From DASXUG01 sp964620425 (GTDB lineage: Bacteria > Pseudomonadota > Gammaproteobacteria > Burkholderiales > Methylophilaceae), in assembly GCA_964620425.1 (NCBI GenBank), contig CAZUGV010000002.1:1-64000 (forward strand): a stretch of DNA of 64,000 nucleotides, given 5' to 3'. Positions 27,393 through 34,434 of this stretch are shown here, piece after piece. The notes below the pieces were generated by a model. The model ran no database searches and was not told where the DNA came from. It worked only from the letters and a program-made list of their open reading frames with translations. Made by a program: the position numbers and the translations under genes. Position 1 is the first letter of the stretch; each line of letters starts with the position of its first letter.

Positions 27393-27920
27393 ATGTCAAA
27401 CACCACCATTCGCCACTTAACCCAACAGTTTGCGCAAGCTGGCAAGTTAGAAGCCATTTACCTGCGCCCAGCCCGCGGCATAGCGTGTGTCAGCGTGCAA
27501 CAAGTTGAAGCCATCACGCAATCAGGCTTAAAAGGCGACAGATCCAGCACTGCGCCCTCACGCAACCCAAAAGGTAGCGACCGCCAAGTAACGCTGATAC
27601 AAGCGGAACATCTGCATGTCGTTTCTGCGTTAATTAGCAAACCTGTAGATGCCGCCACTTTAAGAAGAAACCTAGTGGTTTCAGGCATCAACCTACTTGC
27701 CACCAAAAGCCTGTTTAAAGACCAACCCATGCAACTCACCATTGGCGAAATCACCTTAGAAGTAACAGGCCTCTGCGACCCCTGTTCAAAAATGGAAACA
27801 CTGCTAGGCAAAGGCGGCTACAACGCCATGCGCGGACACGGTGGCATCACCGCTAGAATTATTAAAGGCGGAGAAATTAGCGTGGGCGATAAGGTATGTT
27901 GTGCCCTAAGTGACACATAA
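27393..27920 (+). CDS. MOSC domain protein
   Basis: A 175-aa protein of the MOSC (molybdenum cofactor sulfurase C-terminal) family. Visible are EAIYLRPARGIACVSVQQV, GLKGDRSS, the LRRNLVVSGINLLATK core, and VTGLCDPCSKMETLLGKGG with the family's conserved Cys. MOSC proteins carry sulfur to metal cofactors or reduce N-hydroxylated compounds; the substrate here is unknown. A degenerate copy of residues about 51-73 is found 1.5 kb downstream, behind the BLUF gene. Confidence 0.88.
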   Translation: MSNTTIRHLTQQFAQAGKLEAIYLRPARGIACVSVQQVEAITQSGLKGDRSSTAPSRNPKGSDRQVTLIQAEHLHVVSALISKPVDAATLRRNLVVSGINLLATKSLFKDQPMQLTIGEITLEVTGLCDPCSKMETLLGKGGYNAMRGHGGITARIIKGGEISVGDKVCCALSDT

Positions 27921-27928
27921 ATGAACCG

Positions 27929-28081
27929 CTACCTTAAAAATAACAAATACATCATCAAACCAAAATATAACAAAGCAAAAATTGCCACAATCCAAAATAC
28001 CTTCAGCATATTCGCGTTAATTTGTTTTAAATTCGCATTGGTTGATTCAATTAACTGAATGATTTGTTCATCATTTTGCAT
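27929..28081 (-). CDS. 50-aa single-pass membrane protein
   Basis: A very small gene whose frame begins with ATG at 28081 behind a good GGGGA ribosome-binding site. The product has a polar N-terminal helix rich in Asn, Gln and Glu (MQNDEQIIQLIESTNANLKQ), then one hydrophobic helix of about 22 residues (VFWIVAIFALLYFGLMMYLL), and ends FLR. It follows the 55-aa Cys-rich gene by 24 bp on the same strand, so the two likely form a transcript convergent with the MOSC gene. I do not recognise a family. Ribosome-binding site, topology and tight spacing argue it is real. Confidence 0.6.
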   Translation of the reverse strand: MQNDEQIIQLIESTNANLKQINANMLKVFWIVAIFALLYFGLMMYLLFLR

Positions 28082-28105
28082 ATGATTTCCCCAAATTTAA
28101 TAAAA

Positions 28106-28273
28106 TTAACCAGCATGCTTTTGTAACATAAACTCCGCATAAATATTTCTGTGGCGCATACACTCTGCACTGCTTTTATCTTCGCAATGCTCGCGCAATT
28201 TGCAAAAACAAGTCTTTGCCACTAACTGCGCCAGGGTCACTGCCTCTTGCTTTACTGGTTGCTCTATTGCCAT
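28106..28273 (-). CDS. 55-aa cysteine-containing small protein
   Basis: Started at the ATG at 28273 with AGGGC upstream; the longer open frame adds an unlikely hydrophobic lead. The product has four Cys in a CFCKLREHCEDKSSAECM arrangement (C-x-C-x5-C-x8-C) plus several His, which could bind a metal or an Fe-S cluster. It is otherwise helical and charged. The gene order with the 50-aa membrane protein suggests a pair. Function not recognised. Confidence 0.55.
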   Translation of the reverse strand: MAIEQPVKQEAVTLAQLVAKTCFCKLREHCEDKSSAECMRHRNIYAEFMLQKHAG

Positions 28274-28563
28274 GATTTGCCCTATAAAAATAAACTGAAT
28301 TGCATAGTTAACTGATACAAAACCATGCAAATAGTTCTATATTCGGTACATATTAATTTGTGGGTATGTTGTTAAACATAAACCCTAACCTATAAATTAA
28401 AGCACCTTGCCCCTTCTCACGCGCCAATGGCGCCCACGATACGAGGAAACCATTAAAGATTTAGGCGGCAATGAGCGCATCGCGATAGGCTAAACTTCCC
28501 AGCATTGAACTTATTGCATTGTATTGAATCATAAGGTTTTGTTAGTACATCATGGAGATCACC

Positions 28564-29037
28564 ATGGATGACATTAAGCCACTTACCCTGTTGTCTTACA
28601 CTAGCATAGCAAGCCATGAAATGTCCCACGAGGAACTGATTGGTCTGTTACAAAAGGCTCGCACCAACAACCTAAAGCGCAATGTCACGGGGTTGCTGTT
28701 GTATATGGACAACTGTTTCTTTCAAGTGTTAGAAGGCGAACAATCGGTAGTCGAAGATTTGTTTGCACTGATTTCTAAAGATTCGCGACATCATCACGTC
28801 ATGAAGTTAATCGAAGAGCCTATTGAAGAGCGCAGTTTTGGCGATTGGAATATGGGTTATCAGCATGTCACACGCGCAGAGCTGGCCAACTTTACTGGCC
28901 TGACAGATTTTTTAGATCACGATGGCGGTTTTGATTGCATGGTCGGTCATCGCGCGAGAACCCTTATCGACGCATTTAGAATGGGGCGCTGGCAACGGCT
29001 TGATACCAAGCAATACCGAGTTGTAGGTTACGGCTAG
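28564..29037 (+). CDS. BLUF domain blue-light sensor protein
   Basis: A short BLUF protein (FAD-based blue-light sensor) of 157 aa with no output domain; such proteins usually signal through a partner. The flavin-network residues fall exactly at the spacing known for AppA: Tyr12, Asn36, Gln54, Trp95 and Met97, in LLSYTSIA, TNNLKRNVTG, FFQVLEGE and FGDWNMGY. I use the ATG at 28564, which has GGAG 6 bp upstream; an ATG 12 bp earlier has no ribosome-binding site. About 60 extra C-terminal residues form a helical cap. It is divergent from the small-gene pair. Confidence 0.93.
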   Translation: MDDIKPLTLLSYTSIASHEMSHEELIGLLQKARTNNLKRNVTGLLLYMDNCFFQVLEGEQSVVEDLFALISKDSRHHHVMKLIEEPIEERSFGDWNMGYQHVTRAELANFTGLTDFLDHDGGFDCMVGHRARTLIDAFRMGRWQRLDTKQYRVVGYG

Positions 29038-29039
29038 AA

Positions 29040-29110
29040 CCAGCAGTGCCCTATCACGCAACCCCAAAGGTTGTGACCGCCAAATAACGTTGATACAAGC
29101 GGAAAATCTT
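29040..29110 (+). pseudogene. Relic of a MOSC gene (about 70 bp)
   Basis: Aligns without gaps to 27544-27613 inside the MOSC gene, about 60 of 70 bases identical by my count. In the matching frame it still encodes SRNPKGCDRQITLIQAENL against SRNPKGSDRQVTLIQAEHL in the intact gene. It starts 3 bp after the BLUF stop, in the same direction as the intact gene, and has no start or continuation. It is a fragment left from a duplication or an exchange with a related gene. Confidence 0.8.
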
Positions 29111-29132
29111 AGCCGTTTGAGCTATGCTACCT

Positions 29133-30239
29133 TTAAAAAGCAACGGTAATAGCGCTACCAATCATCAAATTGCTTCTTCTAAGACGTTCCCCATCATCAA
29201 AAATTGCATCTTTACTTACGAAGCCTCTCACCTCATTCCGCAATGTAACGTTTGGATAAAGCTTGTAATCAACATTCATAGAATATCCCGATGTTCTAAA
29301 TCCATTTGGGGTTTCTGTGTCGATAATTACTCCACCTTTATCGCTGTAATACTCAGCTCTGGCGGAAAAACTTAAACGTTCATTATAGGTATATCTAGCA
29401 ATCACAATCGGCGAAAACCATACATTATAATCATCACTATTTCGCGCCTTCTGTTCAGCCCCAATATCTAAACCAGCAATCAAACTCCATGCGTCATCGA
29501 GCTTAAACTGCCCATAAAAATTATGAAAATAACGCATTTTTCGCGCTTGGTCTGGTTTGTCATTGCCAATAAACGAACTGCTATTCAAAGTCACTCTATC
29601 ATTCGGTTTATAGGTCAGCTGATGCCCCAGCGAAGGCGTGCTATTACCATCAACGGACCTAATGCGTTGCCATCCATTTAGCACCAATCCGCTCACATAC
29701 CACTTACCATCATCCGTCGTATATGAAAGCCTTACCCCTGTTTCATAATAGGGTGAACTTTCCGCCACTAGGCTTCTAGTCATCGTCCAATTTTCTGCCC
29801 CAACCGCACTTTCAAAGCCAAGATGCGAGGGCATAACGCCTAAATCTAACCAAAAATTAGCATGCTCTGACAATCTAAAACCAGCGTTCGCTTCATAAAG
29901 CTTCTGCAAGGCTTGCGGTTCTGCAGCATAATTTGCGCGCATGTAAGTACCAGAACCCAAGGCCAAGTTCGCACGAAAACTAGGCTGATTAAAACTTGCT
30001 TTAACAAAAGCCAAATTAACACTCGGGCGATTGGTGTGATTATGACTGTAAATAAATACCGGGCGCCGCTCATTATCTGGTTGATTAAAATCATGAATAT
30101 AATAAGCCTCAACATAGCCACTCACATTCAAAGGGCTACCCGATTGCTGATCGGCAGCTAGAGAGGCCGCTGGAAAACCGAGAAACACCAATACAAAATC
30201 AACTAGACTAAATACTCTAGCGTTTTGTAGCCTTTTCAT
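29133..30239 (-). CDS. Outer-membrane beta-barrel porin (BBP2/OmpL-like)
   Basis: A 368-aa porin-like protein with a signal peptide (cleavage likely after PAASLA), then alternating aromatic/polar beta-strands (SGYVEAYYIHDFNQPDN, FVKASFNQPSFRANLALG, YYETGVRLSYTTDDGKWYV, KLYPNVTLRNEVRGF) ending in the outer-membrane C-terminal Phe (GSAITVAF). The pattern fits the putative beta-barrel porin-2 family (PF07642 type), substrate unknown. I use the ATG at 30239 (GGAGAG 7 bp upstream); the TTG five codons earlier overlaps that site. It is divergent from the two small secreted paralogues, with about 340 bp between. Confidence 0.82.
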   Translation of the reverse strand: MKRLQNARVFSLVDFVLVFLGFPAASLAADQQSGSPLNVSGYVEAYYIHDFNQPDNERRPVFIYSHNHTNRPSVNLAFVKASFNQPSFRANLALGSGTYMRANYAAEPQALQKLYEANAGFRLSEHANFWLDLGVMPSHLGFESAVGAENWTMTRSLVAESSPYYETGVRLSYTTDDGKWYVSGLVLNGWQRIRSVDGNSTPSLGHQLTYKPNDRVTLNSSSFIGNDKPDQARKMRYFHNFYGQFKLDDAWSLIAGLDIGAEQKARNSDDYNVWFSPIVIARYTYNERLSFSARAEYYSDKGGVIIDTETPNGFRTSGYSMNVDYKLYPNVTLRNEVRGFVSKDAIFDDGERLRRSNLMIGSAITVAF

Positions 30240-30581
30240 ATCATTACTCTCCAATCATCAATTTACTTACACCGCTTACTCAGCATAATTTAAGCCTACA
30301 AACCCAGCACACATATCACAATATTAAAGTCACGCTACAATAAGCAATTAAGAAATAAGCGCAAACTTGTTACCATTATTTAACCAATTGAATATAAATA
30401 AAATATTAAAATTTTTGCTGCTTTAATCTTTGTTGAAATTATTGCCATAATATGCTGATTGGTATATACCGTTCTACCTGTTTTGGTAGATTATTTGTTG
30501 ATTCAAACCCTGCATAATGCGTTTCATGGAGAAAGCAATTAAATGTCTCAGAATATCAATAACCAAACAAGGAGAGAGAAA
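30240..30581. other. AT-rich divergent intergenic region of porin and small secreted proteins
   Basis: About 340 bp without a gene, very AT-rich, and presumably holding promoters for the porin (leftward) and the small secreted pair (rightward). It contains two palindromes at 30461-30490 and an open frame before the 30582 start that I treat as leader. No promoter could be chosen confidently. Confidence 0.5.
30461..30490. promoter_or_regulatory. Two adjacent palindromes upstream of small secreted genes
   Basis: A perfect 10-bp palindrome GGTATATACC (30461-30470) is followed 2 bp later by TCTACC-TGTTTT-GGTAGA (30473-30490). They lie about 90 bp upstream of the 30582 start in otherwise unstructured AT-rich DNA, a likely operator or a leader hairpin. 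Confidence 0.35.
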
Positions 30582-30836
30582 ATGAACAGTTTAAAATTAG
30601 CAATGGTGGTTTCTTCAGTAGTGTTGATGACATCTGGTTTAGCACAAGCAGACCAATACAAAGAGAAAATGCACAATCAAAACTTTATGGCTAAACGTCC
30701 ATATCAACAAGTGTTACCAGAAAGTGCATATCAAAATGCAGACCAATGGGAAGGCGCGACATTAGTCACAGGACGCGCAGTACAGTCAGGCGCTAGCTTA
30801 AATGGCCACATGTTAAGCAAACGCCCTTTCATGTAA
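30582..30836 (+). CDS. Small secreted protein, tandem paralogue 1
   Basis: An 84-aa precursor with a textbook signal peptide (MNSLKLAMVVSSVVLMTSGLAQA, cleavage after AQA). The mature part of about 61 residues contains MAKRPYQQVLPESAYQNAD, then WEGATLV, and ends HMLSKRPFM. KRP occurs at both ends as if one element were repeated. The chosen ATG has the strong ribosome-binding site AAGGAGAG; the longer frame lacks one. No family recognised. A second copy follows 46 bp downstream. Confidence 0.75.
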   Translation: MNSLKLAMVVSSVVLMTSGLAQADQYKEKMHNQNFMAKRPYQQVLPESAYQNADQWEGATLVTGRAVQSGASLNGHMLSKRPFM

Positions 30837-30882
30837 TTGCCAGTGCAGTAAATAGAAAATAAACGAAACAAGGAGAGAGAAA

Positions 30883-31149
30883 ATGAAAAGCTTAAAATTA
30901 GCAGTAGTAGTTTCTTCAGTAGTATTGATGGTATCAGGCTTATCACAAGCACAAGAGAGCAAACACAATAACCATCAACACTTATCAAAACGCCCATACC
31001 AAGAAGTGCTACCAGATAGTGCTTACAATAAGTCAGATAACTTTGAAGGCGCGACATTGATTGCTAAAGAAGCGCCCAATGAAGCTGGTGCTAAAAACCT
31101 TAAAGCAATCAGGCTGCACATGTTGGGTAAAATCCCACATATGGACTAA
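30883..31149 (+). CDS. Small secreted protein, tandem paralogue 2
   Basis: An 88-aa precursor closely like the gene before it: signal peptide MKSLKLAVVVSSVVLMVSGL ending SQA, then LSKRPYQEVLPDSAYNKSD, FEGATLI, and a C-terminal HMLGKIPHMD. The signal peptide and the core KRPYQ-x-VLP-x-SAY and EGATL are the conserved parts; the linkers differ. The mature N-terminus is His/Asn-rich (KHNNHQH). It has the same AAGGAGAGAGAAA leader as copy 1, so translation control is duplicated too. Exported, function unknown. Confidence 0.75.
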   Translation: MKSLKLAVVVSSVVLMVSGLSQAQESKHNNHQHLSKRPYQEVLPDSAYNKSDNFEGATLIAKEAPNEAGAKNLKAIRLHMLGKIPHMD

Positions 31150-31184
31150 GCTCTACGTATAGTGAGTAGTGTGTACAAATTGTT

Positions 31185-31224
31185 GCCCACGTTGAAAAAT
31201 ATCCGCGTGGGCAGACCTGCCCAC
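31185..31224. repeat. Overlapping inverted repeats with GTGGGCA core
   Basis: GCCCACG (31185-31191) pairs with CGTGGGC (31206-31212), and GTGGGCA (31207-31213) pairs with TGCCCAC (31218-31224). The GTGGGCAGA...TGCCCAC core is shared with the larger inverted repeat at 32088-32118 on the other side of the following MOSC gene. Confidence 0.55.
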
Positions 31225-31394
31225 ATGTTTTTGTATCTCACGACAAGCAGCGGGTAAGCAGCCACCTAGATTCTCTAGTAGCACATGTGAGCCGCAAAGC
31301 TTTCAGGCCTGCGCCTTAAAGGCTAAGTAAAATAGCGTATTAAAAAAATGCACCAAAGCGCACATACTGTGGGCTACTTTTTAAAATTGGATGC

Positions 31395-32060
31395 ATGAAC
31401 ATGCAAGTGGTCTCGCTCAACATAGCACTACCCAAAATCGTGATGATAAAAGACAACCCTGTACTAACAGGCATCTACAAACAGCCTGTGCAAGGCTCTG
31501 TTTGGCTCACCAAACTAGGTTTCAATGGCGATGGCCAAGCCGATAAAACAGTGCACGGCGGCGAGCACCAAGCCATTTACAGCTACCCGCTAGAACACTA
31601 TGCCTACTGGCAAGCTGACCAACAACTAAACAACTTACCCCACGGCACCTTTGGTGAAAACCTCACCACCACGGGCATGCAAGAAGACACCCTGCACATT
31701 GGCGACATATTAAAAATAGGCGAAGCCACTGTGCAAATTACCATGCCCAGAATACCCTGCTTTAAATTTGGCCACAAAATTGGCCGCCCCAATATATTAG
31801 AACCCTTTTTAAAAAGCGGGCGCAGCGGCTTTTACCAACGCGTGCTCACAGAAGGCTATATAAAAGCAGGTGACAACATTACCCTCATTGAACGCGCCAC
31901 CAACTCCATTAGCGTGCACACCGCGCTCATCTTACAAAAGTTAGACTTAACCCTCGCCACACAAGAACCCAAACAACTCCTACAACAAGCGCTGCAAATA
32001 CCCAGCTTAGCACCCTTGCTTAAAAAAGTTTACGCAGAACGGCTATCAGAGCTGGCGTAA
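31395..32060 (+). CDS. YiiM-like MOSC domain protein
   Basis: A 221-aa protein of the YiiM type: an N-terminal MOSC barrel and a C-terminal three-helix domain (LQKLDLTLATQEPKQLLQQAL). Markers are DGQADKTVHGGEHQAIYSYP, GTFGENLTTTGMQEDTLHIGD and the conserved Cys in MPRIPCFKFGHKIG. YiiM of Escherichia coli reduces N-hydroxylated substrates with a molybdenum cofactor; the same is inferred here. It is unrelated in detail to the MOSC gene at 27393. It is flanked on both sides by GTGGGCA-type inverted repeats. Confidence 0.9.
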   Translation: MNMQVVSLNIALPKIVMIKDNPVLTGIYKQPVQGSVWLTKLGFNGDGQADKTVHGGEHQAIYSYPLEHYAYWQADQQLNNLPHGTFGENLTTTGMQEDTLHIGDILKIGEATVQITMPRIPCFKFGHKIGRPNILEPFLKSGRSGFYQRVLTEGYIKAGDNITLIERATNSISVHTALILQKLDLTLATQEPKQLLQQALQIPSLAPLLKKVYAERLSELA

Positions 32061-32087
32061 AACAACTGTAAACGCTGTTTTTTAGTG

Positions 32088-32118
32088 TGTAGGGTGGGCA
32101 GAATCTGCCCACCCTACA
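32088..32118. repeat. 15-bp perfect inverted repeat (TGTAGGGTGGGCAGA)
   Basis: Arms TGTAGGGTGGGCAGA and its exact complement around a single A. It lies 27 bp after the YiiM-like gene. There is no U-run, so it is probably a dispersed MITE-like or REP-like element rather than a terminator. The arm core recurs at 31185-31224. Confidence 0.7.
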
Positions 32119-32237
32119 AAAACTATTGCGCTCTACGAGCTCTACGCGTGGGTGACAAATCAATCGAGTCTAACCCCATTGATTGTAAATTTGGCTTGAC
32201 GCGAGAGACGGTATCTACTTGGCTAACCTTGCTATGC

Positions 32238-33482
32238 TTATTCTGGAACGTTAAAAACTAATACCGTTAGTATAAACTCTTTGTTGGAATCTTCTTTATT
32301 GTGAAATACATATCTAAAACCACTTTCGTGAGCCCATTTTAATTCACGTTTATAGTTTGGGTGCGCCTCTACTGTAGCTTTAATAGCGGAAAGTACAGTT
32401 GTCATATCTGTTCCACGATTAAATACTAACATTGCAGTTTTACTATCACGCCATGACGTATATCCCAGTAATTGATCTATTGCCTCAGAGAATTTCTTTG
32501 ACCCTTTCCAAAATTTGCATTCAGCAATAAAGACATTTTTTTCACCTTCTCTTAATAAGATGTCTGTTTTGCCTTCCATGTTGAAAGTTTCACCAGTAGC
32601 TTTCCCTTCAAACTGGCCATTTAACTGAACCAAAAAGTGTTGGCGTAACGCCTCTTCATCCATTTTTACAAATGAGCTAGGGCTTCTTTCCATTACCAAA
32701 GCCATGTTGTGTATTACGGTTAAAATATGTTCATATAAGTCCATGTCTAATGCAGGCTCTGGTTCAAAAGGCATAGATGAAGCCTTAGGCAATGAAGGGG
32801 TTACTTTCTTTCTAATTTCAGGTGAGATATAGGTCTTGGGTGCGTCATCACGTGTTTTAATAGGTATCCCTAATGAACTAAGGCGGCTACTGTTTGCGAG
32901 CAATCGTTCGCGTCTGCTCGATATAACTTGTTCAGCAATCTGGCTTAACGATGAGTTATGTTGATTTATTATGCCTACTTGCCAAGACAAGTGTTGCTCT
33001 ACATTGGCAATAGATTTGCTTATTTCAGGTTGCAAATCTCTTGGAGAATCGTTTGGCATTTCAAAGGTAAATACTAATTCACCATTTTTTACGATGGCTC
33101 TAGGAGGGTTAGATGAGCGGGAGTTGCTTGCACAGTAAAATAAATTGTCTTCACCATCGAATGGTATCTTAACTTGGATTCTTTGCCCTGGGACTAAAAC
33201 TGGCCTACTTTTGTCATCTATCCAACGCATTTGGTCATATCTTACATCAACCTTAATCTCAGACTCTTCAGCATACCAGACATCTTTTTTTAAGTTGACT
33301 GGTGTTACCATGTACTTATCAATTAAATACTTGATTAAATCTGCTTGAGATGTGTTCAACAAACGGTTTTGTTCTAAACCTTCAACTTCATTTCGAAGTG
33401 ATTTAACTTGATTATCGAGAACACTTTGCAAGTCATAACTTGAAAATAGTAATCCCTTGCTTTTATCAATGTATCCAAACAT
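32238..33482 (-). CDS. PD-(D/E)XK nuclease-like protein, function unknown
   Basis: A 414-aa protein I cannot assign to a named family. The N-terminal half (about residues 15-210) mixes a helical stretch (VLDNQVKSLRNEVEGLEQNR) with a beta-rich part; a Pro/Ser linker follows near residues 215-245. The C-terminal domain (250-414) has a PD-(D/E)XK layout: helix with D275-E277, GKTDILL with D307, FIAECKFW with E321 and K323, and AIDQLLGY with Q337. That is the order of restriction-type and repair nucleases. It is AT-richer than its neighbours, alone, and ends next to repeats, so an acquired defence or DNA-maintenance protein is possible but not proven. Confidence 0.7.
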   Translation of the reverse strand: MFGYIDKSKGLLFSSYDLQSVLDNQVKSLRNEVEGLEQNRLLNTSQADLIKYLIDKYMVTPVNLKKDVWYAEESEIKVDVRYDQMRWIDDKSRPVLVPGQRIQVKIPFDGEDNLFYCASNSRSSNPPRAIVKNGELVFTFEMPNDSPRDLQPEISKSIANVEQHLSWQVGIINQHNSSLSQIAEQVISSRRERLLANSSRLSSLGIPIKTRDDAPKTYISPEIRKKVTPSLPKASSMPFEPEPALDMDLYEHILTVIHNMALVMERSPSSFVKMDEEALRQHFLVQLNGQFEGKATGETFNMEGKTDILLREGEKNVFIAECKFWKGSKKFSEAIDQLLGYTSWRDSKTAMLVFNRGTDMTTVLSAIKATVEAHPNYKRELKWAHESGFRYVFHNKEDSNKEFILTVLVFNVPE

Positions 33483-33488
33483 AAATAA

Positions 33489-34193
33489 TTACCCGCACTT
33501 ACTCTCACCACAATTCAAGCAAGTCAAACATCCATCCATAATAATACTGGCTTTGGTGTTACACTTTTTGCAGAGTGATGCGCCTTTGGGGAAGCCTTCT
33601 TCGTTCATTTCTTCGCCTGTTTTGGCGTGTTTAGCGAGGTATTCTGATTTTTTCTCAGCGACCAACTTTTCTTGGTGTTGATCTAGCTCTGGCTTTTTAA
33701 GCATGCCAATGGTTTGTAAGTGCTGCTCTAATACTTCACCGATTTCTGCCACCAAGCTGGGGATATATTTGCCGCCTTTTTTAAAGTAGCCGCCACTTGG
33801 GTCAAATACGCTGCGAAGCTCTTCTACCAAGAAGGTGATATCGCCGCCCTTACGAAACACCGCCGACATCACGCGGGTGAGGCCGACGATCCATTGAAAG
33901 TGGTCCATATTTTTTGAGTTGATGAAAATCTCAAAGGGGCGGCGGTGCTCTTGCTCTGTGCCTTCATGCATAATCACGTCGTTAATGGTGATGTAAAGCG
34001 CGTGCTCGGTCACGGGGGTTTTGATTTTGTATGTATTGCCCACCAGCACTTCTGGGCGGCTAAGTGGCTCGCCTAGTTGCACGACGTTTTGTTTAGCAGC
34101 GGCGGATGCTTTTTCGGCTTCTGCTGCTTTGGCTTTGTCTTCTTCAGACACTAAGGCGTAGCCTGTGATTTTTTTGTCTATTTTAATTGCCAT
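33489..34193 (-). CDS. Class II ribonucleotide reductase, NrdJb subunit (Zn-finger part)
   Basis: A 234-aa protein matching the C-terminal part of adenosylcobalamin-dependent ribonucleotide reductase as found in split form (NrdJa/NrdJb, described in Pseudomonas aeruginosa). It has the TSCPD-like domain (MDHFQWIVGLTRVMSAVFRK, GGDITFLVEELRSVFDP) and four Cys at the C-terminus (CKKCNTKASIIMDGCLTCLNCGESKCG, in part a zinc ribbon). The Cys pair at the end probably re-reduces the active site of NrdJa. Same strand as nrdJa but separated by a 241-bp repeat-bearing gap. Confidence 0.9.
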   Translation of the reverse strand: MAIKIDKKITGYALVSEEDKAKAAEAEKASAAAKQNVVQLGEPLSRPEVLVGNTYKIKTPVTEHALYITINDVIMHEGTEQEHRRPFEIFINSKNMDHFQWIVGLTRVMSAVFRKGGDITFLVEELRSVFDPSGGYFKKGGKYIPSLVAEIGEVLEQHLQTIGMLKKPELDQHQEKLVAEKKSEYLAKHAKTGEEMNEEGFPKGASLCKKCNTKASIIMDGCLTCLNCGESKCG

Positions 34194-34209
34194 GGTGTTC
34201 TCCTTTTGC

Positions 34210-34399
34210 TGTCATTCCTACGAAAGTCGGACTCTAGTATTTTTTAAGTCACTGGATTCCGTGTCAGGCACGGAATGACAATCTAAAAATTTAATCTAAA
34301 ATACAATCAGTAAAACGTAGCGAGCGATGCGAGTGCTAGGCGAAAATCAGTTTTGAACCGGAATGTACAAGTAGTACATGAGGATTTAAAACTGATTTT
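34210..34399. repeat. REP-like repeats between nrdJa and nrdJb
   Basis: Element A (34210-34280) opens with GTCATTCC and ends ACTGGATTCCG...CGGAATGAC, an imperfect inverted repeat of the GTCATTCC/GGAATGAC type. Element B (34343-34399) has perfect 12-bp arms AAAATCAGTTTT/AAAACTGATTTT enclosing ATGTAC-AAGTA-GTACAT. Both lie in the non-coding 241 bp between the two subunits. A part of element A (ACTGGATTCCG..GGAATGACA) is also found at 7859-7898. Confidence 0.7.
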
Positions 34400-34434
34400 T
34401 AACAACGCAATCGCGAGCGCAGCCGTTTTAATGA

